Source of the DNA: Grimontia indica
GTDB lineage: Bacteria > Pseudomonadota > Gammaproteobacteria > Enterobacterales > Vibrionaceae
Assembly (NCBI RefSeq): GCF_000333895.2
Contig: NZ_ANFM02000013.1
Location: 48,890-112,889 of the forward strand
Reading direction: 5' to 3'
DNA length: 64,000 bases
Below the pieces are notes generated by a model. The model did no database searches and was not told the DNA's origin. It saw only the letters and a program-made list of their open reading frames with translations. The position numbers and the translations under genes were made by a program. Positions 44,420 to 54,958 of this stretch are shown in pieces (positions within the stretch are counted from its first letter, which is position 1; each line of letters opens with the position of its first letter).

Positions 44420-46137
44420 TATGTTCTCTCCGTCTTGCTCAACCACATTTCATTCATTGCACCACCACGCACCTGCATTGGATAAACGTGCTCTGTTTCA
44501 TCCACGCTGATGTCGAAGAAGACCAGTTTGTCTTTCATCGCCAGACCACGTGCCAGTTCGCTTTCCAGCTGAGCAGGATCGCTGATGCGAATACCTACAT
44601 GACCGTAAGCTTCTGCAATTGCAGCAAAATCAGGCACCGAGTCCATGTAAGAGTGAGAGTGACGACCTTGATAAATCATGTCCTGCCACTGCTTCACCAT
44701 GCCGAGGAAGCGGTTGTTGAGGTTGATAATTTTGACGGGGATATCGTATTGCAGCGCCGTCGACAGTTCCTGAATGTTCATTTGGATACTGCCGTCACCG
44801 GTCACGCACAGCACTTCTGCATCAGGGATTGCGAATTTCACACCCATCGCAGCTGGCAAACCAAAGCCCATGGTGCCGAGACCACCAGAGTTGATCCAGC
44901 GACGTGGCTTATCAAATGGGTAGTAAAGCGCAGCAAACATTTGGTGCTGGCCAACATCCGATGCCACGTATGCATCGCCATTGGTGAGCTTGTAGACCGC
45001 TTCAATCGCTTGCTGCGGCTTGATGCGTTCGTTATTCGTTTCGTACGCCAAACACTTACGCTCGCGCCATACGTTGATGTTGTTCCACCAAGCGTCCAGT
45101 GCGGCTTCATCGTTCGTACCGCCCTGCTCGGTCAGGATCTTCAACATGGTGTTCAATACCACGTCTGCCGAACCAACGATCGGAATGTCAGCCGAAACGG
45201 TTTTTGAAATGCTCGATGGGTCGATGTCGATATGCATGACCTTAGCATTTGGACAGTATTTCTCGAGGTTATTCGTCGTACGGTCATCAAAACGGACACC
45301 AATACCAAAGATCAGATCCGCATTGTGCATCGCCATATTGGCTTCGTACGTGCCGTGCATGCCCAGCATGCCCAGCGATTTGTCACCCGTACCCGGATAA
45401 GCACCAAGGCCCATCAGTGTACTGATAACAGGAATATTCAGTGTATCTGCCAGCGTTTTAATTTGCTCACCACACTCGGAAATGATGGAACCACCGCCGA
45501 TGTACAGTACCGGTTTCTTCGCTTCAAGCAGGGCTTTCAAGCCACGCTTAATTTGTCCTTTATGACCCGAGGTTGTCGGGTTGTAAGAACGCATGGACAT
45601 GCTTTCCGGGTACTCGTAAGGGAACTTGTTTGCTGGGTTCAGCATGTCTTTTGGCAGGTCGACAACCACAGGACCTGGGCGGCCGGTTGATGCCAAATAG
45701 AAAGCTTTCTTGATGATTTTTGGAATGTCTTCGGTGTTTTTCACCAAAAAGCTGTGTTTTACGATAGGGCGCGAGACACCCACCATGTCACATTCCTGGA
45801 AAGCATCGTTACCAATCAGGTTACTCATGACCTGACCGGACAAAACCACCATTGGAACTGAATCGTAATACGCGGTCGCGATACCGGTAATGGCGTTGGT
45901 TGCGCCTGGGCCTGACGTCACCAGTACAACACCGACTTCGCCAGTTGCACGGGCATAGCCATCGGCCATGTGAACGGCTGCTTGTTCATGGCGAACGAGA
46001 ACGTGCTCGATATCGCTTTTCTCATGCAGTGCATCATAGATATCCAAAACCGATCCGCCCGGATACCCAAATATATGTTTTACGCCTTGGTCGATCATCG
46101 AACGAACGACCATGTCGGCTCCTGACAACATTTCCAC
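44419..46137 (-). CDS. ilvI: acetolactate synthase III large subunit
   Basis: Thiamine-diphosphate enzyme for the first common step of valine, leucine and isoleucine synthesis. I chose the GTG at 46137, which lies six bases after GGAGG and restores the [11 protein letters not shown] start typical of IlvI (572 aa, E. coli 574). The protein shows [16 protein letters not shown], the catalytic Glu in [16 protein letters not shown] and the ThDP motif [12 protein letters not shown]. Regulation by Lrp, as in E. coli, is possible but not visible. Confidence 0.96.
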   Translation of the reverse strand: MEMLSGADMVVRSMIDQGVKHIFGYPGGSVLDIYDALHEKSDIEHVLVRHEQAAVHMADGYARATGEVGVVLVTSGPGATNAITGIATAYYDSVPMVVLSGQVMSNLIGNDAFQECDMVGVSRPIVKHSFLVKNTEDIPKIIKKAFYLASTGRPGPVVVDLPKDMLNPANKFPYEYPESMSMRSYNPTTSGHKGQIKRGLKALLEAKKPVLYIGGGSIISECGEQIKTLADTLNIPVISTLMGLGAYPGTGDKSLGMLGMHGTYEANMAMHNADLIFGIGVRFDDRTTNNLEKYCPNAKVMHIDIDPSSISKTVSADIPIVGSADVVLNTMLKILTEQGGTNDEAALDAWWNNINVWRERKCLAYETNNERIKPQQAIEAVYKLTNGDAYVASDVGQHQMFAALYYPFDKPRRWINSGGLGTMGFGLPAAMGVKFAIPDAEVLCVTGDGSIQMNIQELSTALQYDIPVKIINLNNRFLGMVKQWQDMIYQGRHSHSYMDSVPDFAAIAEAYGHVGIRISDPAQLESELARGLAMKDKLVFFDISVDETEHVYPMQVRGGAMNEMWLSKTERT

Positions 46138-46615
46138 TATATGCCTCCATGTATGCATAGTTTAGGACTTATTTGTAGCCTAGAGATGGATGTCGGCGTG
46201 ACTACCTGTTTGCCGCCAATCCATGCCAGCTATGCTTTTGATTCCGGTCGTAACAAGAATCAAAAAAGCTTCCACTTTTCCCGCTTTTTTGGGCTGGCTG
46301 ACGCCAGTTGCTCACTGCGGTTAAAGCACTGTCAACTTTAACGCTTTGTTAGCAAATATGTCTATTGGTTAACTCAGATTCCCATTAATACTCTGATTGG
46401 GCAAAGTTTCATCACTAAAGACTCTGCCCCAACCATCTCAATCAGCATTCACTGCTAAAAACCCGTTCAATGACAATATTTACTGTTCAGAAGATAGGTG
46501 TTTCAGCGTATGACAAAAGTATGTTTTTGGCTGTTACCGATAGATTTTCGGGGAAGTAGCACGTTAAGGACACTTTAACGCCACTTTCGTTACGGGAATT
46601 TGGGGAAAGTAGCAA
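46138..46615. other. ilvIH promoter region
   Basis: About 480 bases upstream of ilvI without a supported gene. A long upstream region fits the extended Lrp-type control region known in E. coli; no specific site is claimed. Confidence 0.45.
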
Positions 46616-46645
46616 TAAAAAACCCGGCTCAGTGGCCGGGCTTCT
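46616..46645 (-). terminator. terminator after the acyl-CoA ligase gene
   Basis: On the minus strand GCCCGGCC-ACTGA-GCCGGGTTTTTTATT forms a GC-rich hairpin with a T-run, about 15 bases after the stop. Confidence 0.88.
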
Positions 46646-46659
46646 CAATCAAATCAGGA

Positions 46660-48456
46660 TCAGCTGTGCTTCTTGTACATGGCTTCGATTTGTTTCTTAT
46701 AACGCTCGAGGATCACCTTACGGCGTAGCTTCAGCGTAGGCGTCAATTCGCCTTGTGCCATGGAGAACTCAGAAGGCAGTAGGGTGAACTTCTTCACCTG
46801 CTCAAACTTTGCCAGTTCTTTTTGCAGCTCTTCGACGCGTTTTTCAAACATTTCCACCACTTCGCTGTGCTTAATCAGCTCCATGCGATCATGGTATTTG
46901 ATGTTCAGCTCTTTCGCCCAGGTTTCAAGTGATTCAAAACAAGGCACAATCAGCGCAGACACAAAATGGCGCGCGTCTGCCACAACAGCGATTTGCTCAA
47001 TAAAGTGGTCTTTACCCAGCTTACCCTCAATGACCTGTGGAGCGATGTATTTACCCCCAGAGGTTTTCATCAGCTCTTTGATGCGGTCAGTGATAAACAG
47101 GTTGCCCTGGGCATCAATGTGGCCTGCATCACCGGTTTTCAGGAAGCCATCCGTCGTGAAGGTTTCCGCTGTCTCTTTTGCCTTGTTGTAGTAGCCGCGC
47201 ATCACCATTGGACCGCGCACCAGAATTTCGTTGTTCTGGCCAATCTTCACTTCAGCATTCGGCATTGGCATACCGATAGAATCCGGGTCAAAACTACCGC
47301 TGTCCCAGCAAGAGATGGTGGCGGTGGTTTCGGTCATGCCGTAACCCAGCTTCACGTTCACCCCAATGGCATGGAAGAAGCGGCCAATAGTCGGCTCCAG
47401 TTTTGCACCGCCACACGGCATCATGGTGATATTGCCACCCAGCAATTGGCGCAGCTTGCTGAGCACCAGTTTGTCTGCCATGCGGTGAGCACTTTTCAGC
47501 CACGGCGCAGGTTTCTTACCTTTGCGGGTAATTTCCGCCATCAGGTTGCCGATATATACCGCGGCGCGGAACATACCCTTTTTCACCGGACTCGCTGTCG
47601 CCACTTTCTCGTGAACGGCGCTGTAGATTTTCTCGTAGAAACGCGGAACCGCACACATCACGGTTGGCTTAACTTCCTGCAACGCTTCGCGGATGGCATT
47701 GGTGTTAGACAGATAGCAATTGGTCGCACCGTGGTGCAGGACGTAAAAGCTCCAGCAACGCTCAAACACGTGAGACAGCGGCAGGAATGCCAGTGAAACT
47801 TCGTTCTCGCTGATCCCCAACACTTTATCGTGGCTTTCAATCTGCGCCGCGACATTGGCGTAATCCAGCATCACGCCTTTTGGCTCGCCCGTGGTGCCTG
47901 AGGTGTAAATCAATGTCATCAGATCGCTCATTGAAGCGTCTGCAATACGCGCCTGCATTTCCTGCTCGACATTGTCATTGGCTGTTTGCAGGAACATTTC
48001 CCAGCTTTGGCCCATTTCATGGCCGGCAAAATCGACGTTCTCAGCAAAGCTGACAATCTTTTCCAGCGCTGGGCAGCTTGCTGAAATCGACATCGCGGCA
48101 TCTGCCTGCGATTGGTCACCAACAAACAGAATACGCACACTGGCATCGCGCAGGATATATGCAGCCTGATCGGCAGTGTTGGTTGGATAAATTGGCACTG
48201 GCACGCAGCGCACCTGAAGTGCGGCAATATCCGCAATACTCCATTCCGCACAGTTGTTGGCAAAAATGCCGATTTTGTCCTGCACAGCGAGGCCTGAAAC
48301 CAGCATCGCTTTTGAAGCTGCATCAATACGCTCACCGAACTGACGCCAGCTCATTTCGCCCCAGGTATTTCCTTGCTGGAAACGCAGTGCGATTTTTTCG
48401 CCTTGAGCTTTTACCTGCTCGCGAATTCGGTTAACGATATGAAGTTCCAGCGCCAT
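46660..48456 (-). CDS. long-chain acyl-CoA ligase (AMP-forming), 598 aa
   Basis: ANL-superfamily adenylating enzyme of the eukaryote-like FAA type. The ATP-binding P-loop [17 protein letters not shown], the [12 protein letters not shown] motif, the hinge [32 protein letters not shown] and a C-terminal lysine region are visible. It activates fatty acids for degradation or lipid synthesis. Its place between ilvI and leuO matches V. cholerae. It is not the E. coli fadD orthologue by context. Confidence 0.92.
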   Translation of the reverse strand: MALELHIVNRIREQVKAQGEKIALRFQQGNTWGEMSWRQFGERIDAASKAMLVSGLAVQDKIGIFANNCAEWSIADIAALQVRCVPVPIYPTNTADQAAYILRDASVRILFVGDQSQADAAMSISASCPALEKIVSFAENVDFAGHEMGQSWEMFLQTANDNVEQEMQARIADASMSDLMTLIYTSGTTGEPKGVMLDYANVAAQIESHDKVLGISENEVSLAFLPLSHVFERCWSFYVLHHGATNCYLSNTNAIREALQEVKPTVMCAVPRFYEKIYSAVHEKVATASPVKKGMFRAAVYIGNLMAEITRKGKKPAPWLKSAHRMADKLVLSKLRQLLGGNITMMPCGGAKLEPTIGRFFHAIGVNVKLGYGMTETTATISCWDSGSFDPDSIGMPMPNAEVKIGQNNEILVRGPMVMRGYYNKAKETAETFTTDGFLKTGDAGHIDAQGNLFITDRIKELMKTSGGKYIAPQVIEGKLGKDHFIEQIAVVADARHFVSALIVPCFESLETWAKELNIKYHDRMELIKHSEVVEMFEKRVEELQKELAKFEQVKKFTLLPSEFSMAQGELTPTLKLRRKVILERYKKQIEAMYKKHS

Positions 48457-48742
48457 TTAATTCTCTCTCAGCACGTGGTGCGTCCCTTTAGAATGCATGT
48501 TGGGACGGCGACAAAAATTAGCTAACACTTGTAAGCTAAAACTCAGGCAGCAGTGTAATGACTCCCCCATCAATTACAAGAAAAAGCGCAGCCAAAGCGG
48601 TTAAAATCTAGGCAATGATTTTGACGAACACTGTTCATTTCAGAGTACACTTGTTCTCTCAACTTTCAGAAAAGTTGTAACAGGCTGTAATCAATAGGGT
48701 CTGTCGCCCCTGAAAGCGTGATTCGACGGGGAACAATAGGCA

Positions 48743-48769
48743 CAAAAAAACCGGCATAAGCCGGTTTTT
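48743..48769. terminator. leuO terminator
   Basis: AAACCGGC and GCCGGTTTTT arms around ATAA. The minus strand ends in seven T residues, about 30 bases after the leuO stop. The 48.46-48.80 kb gap otherwise holds the acyl-CoA ligase promoter region. Confidence 0.88.
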
Positions 48770-48798
48770 CATCATTATTCTGGGTATTTTTACGCGGT

Positions 48799-49746
48799 TT
48801 ATACCAGCGAATTGCCGCAGATAGACAGCAGTTGATCGCGCATCCAAAGATGCCCTTTGTCTTTCTCTGCAGAAGCATGCCAGCTCAGGTAACCGCTGAT
48901 ACGGTTGTTATCCAGCGGCAGTGGCAACATTTTCAGGTTATCACGATGATGACCCGCTTCCACCATCCAGCGTGGGGCCACAGCCACCAGTTGCGACTGG
49001 CTGACAACATACAGGATATTGCTCAGGCTTACGCCCTGATAAGCTTCACGGTAGCGACCATCTCGATACAACGCTTCTGCATAACCCTGCATTTCGCCGT
49101 TATGTTTCAATACCGCATGCGCTTCGCTGGTCAGCTCTTTGGCGGTAATACTGTCGCTAAGACGCGGGTGATTTTTGCTCGCCACAACCACCAGCTCATC
49201 GTTGAACATTTCTGTGCTGCTGAAACCTGACTCATTGAAGTGCAGGTAATCAATCACAAAGTCCACTTCCTGATAACGCAGTTTGCGCGAAATATCGCGG
49301 TCAAACTCTGTTTCCACCTGAACCTTCACGCTTGGTGCCACGGAAGAAATGGTGTTCAGGATTTGCGGAACAAAACGCATGTCCGATGGGCTGCAAATCG
49401 CCAGACGGAAGGTACGGTTGCTTGTTTCAGGAATGAACACTGACGTAGGCAGTTCGTTCTTGATCAGCTGAATCGCCTGACGGATAGGGCCAAACAGTTG
49501 GCGCGCACGTTGCGTAGGCTTGATACCGCGACCGTTACGCACAAACAGTTCATCATTGAACATGACTTTCAGGCGTGACACTGCATTACTCACTGCAGGT
49601 TGTGACATGCCCAGACTCTGTGCGGCGCGCGTAATGTTCTGTTCCTGCATCACGGCATCAAACACTGTGATGAGGTTGAGATCCACACTTCTTAACGTCG
49701 TATCCGTACGGTTTTCAAAATTATTAACCGACTCTTTCTGCGTCAT
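48799..49746 (-). CDS. leuO: LysR-type regulator LeuO
   Basis: A 315-residue LysR-type regulator. The N-terminal LRSVDLNLITVFDAVMQEQNITRAAQSLGMSQPAVSNAVSRLK is the winged helix-turn-helix of the LeuO group. The C-terminal part is a periplasmic-binding-like effector domain. LeuO is a global H-NS antagonist and virulence/stress regulator in Vibrio. Its neighbourhood near leuABCD supports the name. The upstream region is AT-rich, as H-NS-bound promoters are. Confidence 0.92.
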   Translation of the reverse strand: MTQKESVNNFENRTDTTLRSVDLNLITVFDAVMQEQNITRAAQSLGMSQPAVSNAVSRLKVMFNDELFVRNGRGIKPTQRARQLFGPIRQAIQLIKNELPTSVFIPETSNRTFRLAICSPSDMRFVPQILNTISSVAPSVKVQVETEFDRDISRKLRYQEVDFVIDYLHFNESGFSSTEMFNDELVVVASKNHPRLSDSITAKELTSEAHAVLKHNGEMQGYAEALYRDGRYREAYQGVSLSNILYVVSQSQLVAVAPRWMVEAGHHRDNLKMLPLPLDNNRISGYLSWHASAEKDKGHLWMRDQLLSICGNSLV

Positions 49747-50008
49747 AGCAAAACCCTAAAGCAAGAGTAAATGGAAAGCATCCGTCGCCGTATTTACCGA
49801 TCGACCCGAAAAGGAAATTTGAATTTGAGTAAGGTCGACAGCTATCAGTAAGGCAACGTTGCCTGCTCATGCCCCAGCTTAATGAGCGCAACTGAACACA
49901 CGCTAACCAAGGCACCAACTTAGTAACATGGTGAGATAAATGCGCCCCAGTAAATTGTTATAAAATCATGTCCATAGAAAATATGAAAAACCTAAAACAT
50001 CAACAAAA
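49747..50008. other. leuO upstream region
   Basis: About 260 bases, AT-rich near 49930-50000, holding the leuO promoter. No gene seen. Confidence 0.5.
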
Positions 50009-50031
50009 AAGAGGCTGATAATCAGCCTCTT
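50009..50031 (-). terminator. terminator after the glycosyltransferase gene
   Basis: An 11-bp perfect stem AAGAGGCTGAT / ATCAGCCTCTT with a single-base loop, and a T-rich tract on the minus strand after it. Confidence 0.85.
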
Positions 50032-50080
50032 AGATATAAAAATACAGACTTACAGTCTTGTTAGTTACACATTCATTTCA

Positions 50081-51217
50081 TCAATGCTGGCGAAGGCTTT
50101 TATTTGCTTGCGATGGCAGCCTCATGCTGAACATGGCACGCTTTCGGGTCTTTTGTGGCCAAAAATCTGACAAAAGATCGGTGACATGTTCAGGGAAAGA
50201 CACCTGCGACCACAAAGATTCACGCAGTGCCGGAAAGGTGCTGAGATCCCCTTTTCCCAGCCAAGCTGCCAACTCTGTTGCCACCGACGGATATTTCACC
50301 CGGCTGCTCTCGGACAGCTCAAGCCACTCGCGAATGGTGCCGACATCCAAAGACTCCATCGTGCTTGCCAGCCCTAGGGTGTCCAATGTGGACACATTAC
50401 TTTGTTGTTCAAACTGACCACTAAGCGGTTTGAGCAAGAGTTTCTTACCCAGCAACAGTGCTTCTGAAGGCAGTTCAAATCCGCCATTGGCTATCACGCC
50501 ATTGCAGTTCGCCAAAGCCTGATGGAAAACCGTTTTGCTTAGTGGCCGAATATCAACATGCTCATCCATCCGCGCTTCCTGACATGCAGGATGGAAACAG
50601 ATAAACCGCTGCGGAAAATGTTGTAGTACCCGAACAACCTCATCCAGATTTTCAAACGGAAGATACGTCAAAATGGTGCCATTTTTAGTGGGTTCCACCG
50701 TTTTAAGATCAATGATCGGCGGTAAAATTGGCTGATTGAAGTGGTACCAGTGCAAGCCGATTTTCGTCTCTGTCGGTGCAAAGTAATGCATGATGAGTTT
50801 ATCCAGCAGGGATTGCCCCTGCTTCGGCACGTCGAAGGCAAACGCAGACTGGTGACTGACGGACACCGTCGGCACGCCTTGTCGTCTGGCAGCATGAGCC
50901 GAAACAGGCTCAAAGTCAGAAACCACCAGATCATAGCCCGACACATCCAGCTCGCGCACTTCGCGGACAAACGACACCAAACTGTTGTTCAACGCGGTTT
51001 TCAGCATGCTGACTTTCCCCGCCTCGCTGACAAAGGTGAGCCCACGACGCACTTCATACTCCCCGAATACGTCCATATCAAAATACTCCGATGCCGGACG
51101 GCCAGAGAACAGGAACTTGACCTCAACATGTGGCAGATTGGAAAAAGCGTCTGCCATCGCACGTGCACGGGAAATATGCCCATTCCCCGTGCCTTGTACG
51201 CCATAAAGTATTTTCAT
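50081..51217 (-). CDS. MJ1255-type glycosyltransferase-like protein, 378 aa
   Basis: GT-B-fold protein similar to the MJ1255 family: the start MKILYGVQGTGNGHISRARAMADAF and the nucleotide-binding GVIANGGFELPSEALLLGKKLLLKPL are typical. The acceptor is unknown. It follows the PAP2 gene after 28 bases in the same direction, suggesting a two-gene unit in envelope glycan or lipid chemistry. V. cholerae has an equivalent beside leuO. Confidence 0.85.
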   Translation of the reverse strand: MKILYGVQGTGNGHISRARAMADAFSNLPHVEVKFLFSGRPASEYFDMDVFGEYEVRRGLTFVSEAGKVSMLKTALNNSLVSFVREVRELDVSGYDLVVSDFEPVSAHAARRQGVPTVSVSHQSAFAFDVPKQGQSLLDKLIMHYFAPTETKIGLHWYHFNQPILPPIIDLKTVEPTKNGTILTYLPFENLDEVVRVLQHFPQRFICFHPACQEARMDEHVDIRPLSKTVFHQALANCNGVIANGGFELPSEALLLGKKLLLKPLSGQFEQQSNVSTLDTLGLASTMESLDVGTIREWLELSESSRVKYPSVATELAAWLGKGDLSTFPALRESLWSQVSFPEHVTDLLSDFWPQKTRKRAMFSMRLPSQANKSLRQH

Positions 51218-51245
51218 GTAGGTTCTCGTTGTTGTTTTCCGCTCG

Positions 51246-51752
51246 TCAGGCCATCAAAGCTAATGACGCGCAGGCTAATCCAAGCAAGGCACCGACGATA
51301 ACATCGGTAATGAAGTGAACACCAAGCAATACACGGGAAGCGCCAATCGCAGCGGCCCATCCCCAGTAGACATGGCTGAATTCGGGATAGAAGTGACTCA
51401 GCAATGCCGCCATCACAAATGCCGCTGCCGTATGTCCTGAAGGCATGCTGTAGAGATCTGACGGCGTAATAAAAGCTGGAAGGTGTTGTGGTCTTGCTCG
51501 GCGGAAACGTCTTTTCAGCCACATAAAAAGAGGGACTTCAATGGCAAACGCCATCAGGCCGACGATCAGGAAATGCAGACCCTGCATACCGCCGAAAAGC
51601 GCAAGCAAAACGCCTATTGCCGCATAAAGGTGACCATCTCCACTTTTAGAGACCCAACGGAAAATCCGTGCGATATCCGCACTGAAACGGTGATTAAGGC
51701 AAAGGGTGGACACGGCATTATCCACCCTTTGGATAGCGACGAGACTCCGCAT
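51246..51752 (-). CDS. PAP2-family membrane phosphatase, 168 aa
   Basis: Membrane-bound lipid phosphatase. The three PAP2 motifs are visible: KRRFRRARP, SMPSGHTAAAF and SRVLLGVHFITDVIVG. Several transmembrane helices surround them. Substrates in the family include undecaprenyl or phosphatidylglycerol phosphates. It is the first gene of a unit with the glycosyltransferase. Its short N terminus could start at 51752 or somewhat later. Confidence 0.88.
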   Translation of the reverse strand: MRSLVAIQRVDNAVSTLCLNHRFSADIARIFRWVSKSGDGHLYAAIGVLLALFGGMQGLHFLIVGLMAFAIEVPLFMWLKRRFRRARPQHLPAFITPSDLYSMPSGHTAAAFVMAALLSHFYPEFSHVYWGWAAAIGASRVLLGVHFITDVIVGALLGLACASLALMA

Positions 51753-51841
51753 TCATCTGCTCCAATTCTTCACGTTACCGTTTCAGATTAGGAGTCAGGA
51801 ATGACAGTCCCGTGACGCTTTGCAGACGAGTTGATGAACTT

Positions 51842-54800
51842 TTAAGCAAAATCTCCGTGCAGAGACTCGTGCTTTTTCACTTTGCCGAAGTCCGCCAATA
51901 TGGCATACGCAGCCGGGATCATAAACAGCACCAACAGTGTCGACGTGAAAATCCCGAACACGATGGAAATCACCAGAGGTTTCACTACCTGAGCCTGCAA
52001 ACTGGTTTCCAACAGAAGCGGCAGTAAACCAGCAGCCGTCGTCAGTGATGTCAGGAAGACAGCGCGGAAACGTTCCTGACTGGCACGCACCACTGCATCA
52101 TAAATATCTTCACCTTCATCCAAATGGTGACGGATATATTGCACCAGCAAGATGGAGTCATTCACCACCACACCCGCCAGCGACACGAAACCCATCAGGC
52201 TTGGCATACTAAGCGGATGCCCCAGCAGCCAATGCCCCCACAGCACACCAATTAAGGCAAGCGGGATGGCAATCAAGACCACAAAGGGTTCCAAATAACT
52301 GCGGAATTGATAACTCAGGATAACGAAGATACCGAACAAGCCCAGAGCAAAACCAATGCTCATGGATTGACTGGTCTCAGCCGTGTCCTGACTCTGGCCT
52401 TCAAACAACACACGTAACCCCGGATATTTCGTTTCCAGCCCTGGGATCACATCGCGTTTTAATTGCGCCAAAACATCACCGATACTGACCTGGCTTTGTA
52501 CCACATCACCATAAACACTCAGCGTTCGCATGCCATCAATGCGCTGGATACGCACGAAGTTACGTTGATAATTGAGCTCTGCGGCGGTAGAAAGCGGTAC
52601 CTGACTGCCATCCGGCAACACAATCGGGAAATTGGCAAAGCTTTGCAGGCTGGCGGCATCATCACTGTCGAGGCGAACATCTATCTCGATGCTCTCAGGG
52701 CCGACCTGAATTTCATCTGCCGTTTGACCAAAGTATGCGGCGCGAAGCTGACGGGCTATTAACTGGCCGTTGATGCCAAAGGCTTCAGCACCGGGACGTA
52801 GCGTGACTTTCACTTCTTCCTTGCCGGGGCGCATGTCATCGAGCACCCCTGATACGCCCTGAAACTGGCTGATAAACTGCTGGATGGCGACCGAGGCTTG
52901 TTTCAACTCGTTCAAATCGTCATGTTGCAAGCGAATATCAAAGTCGCGTCCACCGGGTCCAAAAGCAGGCTGCTTGAACACCATCGAAATAGGATCGGTC
53001 AGCACGCCGGTTTCTTTTTCCCAATCTGAGATGAAGTCATCAATCAAGGTGCTGCGGATCTCCGCACTCAACAAATCAAGCCTCACTGTTGCGATATGCT
53101 GACCACTTTCATCGGCATCGGCGTTGAAGTTGAATTGCTCGGTGATGTGCTCCACCAAAGGCTGGCCACTTTCATTTTCTTCACTTAATCGCTCGCCCAC
53201 TCGATTGGCTGAGGCAACCAGTGTCGCGACGACAGCCTCGGTTTGTGCCAGCGATGAGCCGGGCGGCAATATGACGCGGGCTTCCGCAATATCCCCATCG
53301 AGCTCAGGAAAGCCGACAAACCGCAGTTGACCGGATGCCAACAGTGAAACTGAAATCAGCAACATGGCTATCACGCCCCCCACAAAGGGATAACGCCATT
53401 TCACGGCACTGGTGACCAACTCCGCCAGTTTACCTGCGCGGAAAGCTTCAAACTTCTCGAGAAAGATGCGTTTGAAAGCCAAATCAGGTTTTGGCGCTTT
53501 GGCTTTCGCCAAAGAATGCTGCAAGTGATGCGGCAGAATAAGGAAGGCTTCGACAAGACTGAGTGTGAGCACCAGGATCAGTACCATAGGCACGACCCGG
53601 AGCACTGCCCCCATCTCTCCTTGCAAAAAGATCAGACTCCCGAATATACACACGGTAGTGAGATAAGAAGACACCACGCCGGGAAGTACCTTCTTGACCC
53701 CGTTGACCACGGCATCTTCGAGTTTCTGTCCCCGATCGATATGTGAGGCGATGGATTCGGATATCACAATGGCGTCATCCATCATGATACCGATAGCCAT
53801 CAAGAGCGCGACCAGCGACATGATATTGATGGAAAGCCCAAGTTGCGCCATCAAAAAGAAGCTGCCGAGGAAGGCAACGGGTAAGCCTGCAGCCACCCAG
53901 AATGAATAGCGCAGCGAGAAGAACATCCACATCACACCAAATACCAGAATCACCCCTTGCCAGGCATTGCGGGTCATCATGGTCAGGCGATCCCAAAGGA
54001 GCGACGAGAAATCATTGGTGAGATTGAGCGTCACGCCATTTGGGGTACGGGTCCGTTCGTCATCAACAAACTGCGCGACTTTTTCTTTGATGCGAAGGGC
54101 ATCGTCAGCTTTGTTTTTGCTGATTTTAAGCAGCGCCGAAGGCTTGCCATCAAACCACACCTGCTGTTCATCAAGCTCAAAGCGCTCGGTCAGGGTGGCG
54201 ATATCCTGCAGACGAATCACGCCGCCGTCGCTGTCTGCGGCAACCACGATTTGCCCCAATGTGCCAGCTGCAATCCGTCTTTCATCAAAACGGATCAGCA
54301 GGCTCTTGTTATCAAGCTCAACGTTACCGCTAGGGAGGTTGATGTTCTGCGCACTGACCTGAGCGGCAATATCAGAAACACTTAACCCTAGCTGGCGAAG
54401 TGCACTCTCTCGCACTTCGATGCGGATTTGCTTGCCCGAAAAGCCCGCCACACTGACCAAGGGGACATCGTAATCACGCTTAAGTGTCTGTTTGAGATCC
54501 TCTGCGTAGGCTTTGAGCCCCACCCAATCGGTATCAGCAGCAATCGCCACATCTACCACGGGCTCGTTCCAATCCAGCTCACGCACCACTGGCGGCTCAA
54601 TATCGCTCGGGAAGTTGTTGATGGCGTTGATTTGGGTTTGGATGTCCACCAGCATGCGGGAGATATCAGCTTGGGCATCGAGCTTCACCACTAATCCTGC
54701 CGAACCTTCCACTGCCTCACAACGGGTTTCAACGATGTTAGAAAGACCGTCTACCGCGTCTTCCATCAACAGACAGATGTTTTGCTCTACCTGCTCTGGG

Positions 54801-54958
54801 CTGGCACCGGGATACACTACCGTGGCGAGAATAAAAGGCGGCGCGAATTCAGGAAAGGTTTCTCGCTTGAGTTGTGGCAGTGACGTTAATCCAAGAAGGA
54901 TCAACGTTAGCATCAGCAAGTTAGCGGCAGTCGGGTGACGGGCGAAAAAACGGATCAT
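51842..54958 (-). CDS. RND efflux transporter, AcrB/HAE1 type, 1038 aa
   Basis: Inner-membrane proton-driven pump. The start MIRFFARHPTAANLLMLTLILLGL, the two large periplasmic loops and the transmembrane-4 motif GIMMDDAIVISESIA with the essential Asp pair follow the family. The last third contains GFVSLAGVVVNDSILLVQYIRHHLDEGEDI. It overlaps the membrane-fusion gene by four bases. No outer-membrane partner is encoded here, so a TolC-like channel must be elsewhere. Substrate unknown. Confidence 0.95.
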   Translation of the reverse strand: MIRFFARHPTAANLLMLTLILLGLTSLPQLKRETFPEFAPPFILATVVYPGASPEQVEQNICLLMEDAVDGLSNIVETRCEAVEGSAGLVVKLDAQADISRMLVDIQTQINAINNFPSDIEPPVVRELDWNEPVVDVAIAADTDWVGLKAYAEDLKQTLKRDYDVPLVSVAGFSGKQIRIEVRESALRQLGLSVSDIAAQVSAQNINLPSGNVELDNKSLLIRFDERRIAAGTLGQIVVAADSDGGVIRLQDIATLTERFELDEQQVWFDGKPSALLKISKNKADDALRIKEKVAQFVDDERTRTPNGVTLNLTNDFSSLLWDRLTMMTRNAWQGVILVFGVMWMFFSLRYSFWVAAGLPVAFLGSFFLMAQLGLSINIMSLVALLMAIGIMMDDAIVISESIASHIDRGQKLEDAVVNGVKKVLPGVVSSYLTTVCIFGSLIFLQGEMGAVLRVVPMVLILVLTLSLVEAFLILPHHLQHSLAKAKAPKPDLAFKRIFLEKFEAFRAGKLAELVTSAVKWRYPFVGGVIAMLLISVSLLASGQLRFVGFPELDGDIAEARVILPPGSSLAQTEAVVATLVASANRVGERLSEENESGQPLVEHITEQFNFNADADESGQHIATVRLDLLSAEIRSTLIDDFISDWEKETGVLTDPISMVFKQPAFGPGGRDFDIRLQHDDLNELKQASVAIQQFISQFQGVSGVLDDMRPGKEEVKVTLRPGAEAFGINGQLIARQLRAAYFGQTADEIQVGPESIEIDVRLDSDDAASLQSFANFPIVLPDGSQVPLSTAAELNYQRNFVRIQRIDGMRTLSVYGDVVQSQVSIGDVLAQLKRDVIPGLETKYPGLRVLFEGQSQDTAETSQSMSIGFALGLFGIFVILSYQFRSYLEPFVVLIAIPLALIGVLWGHWLLGHPLSMPSLMGFVSLAGVVVNDSILLVQYIRHHLDEGEDIYDAVVRASQERFRAVFLTSLTTAAGLLPLLLETSLQAQVVKPLVISIVFGIFTSTLLVLFMIPAAYAILADFGKVKKHESLHGDFA

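Noticed and set aside
44296..45207. 303-codon open frame on the plus strand
   Set aside because: It is fully antisense to ilvH/ilvI, which have strong family matches; its translation has no recognisable motif.
46966..47796. 276-codon open frame on the plus strand
   Set aside because: Antisense to the acyl-CoA ligase gene; rich in His and Arg as reverse-complement shadows often are.
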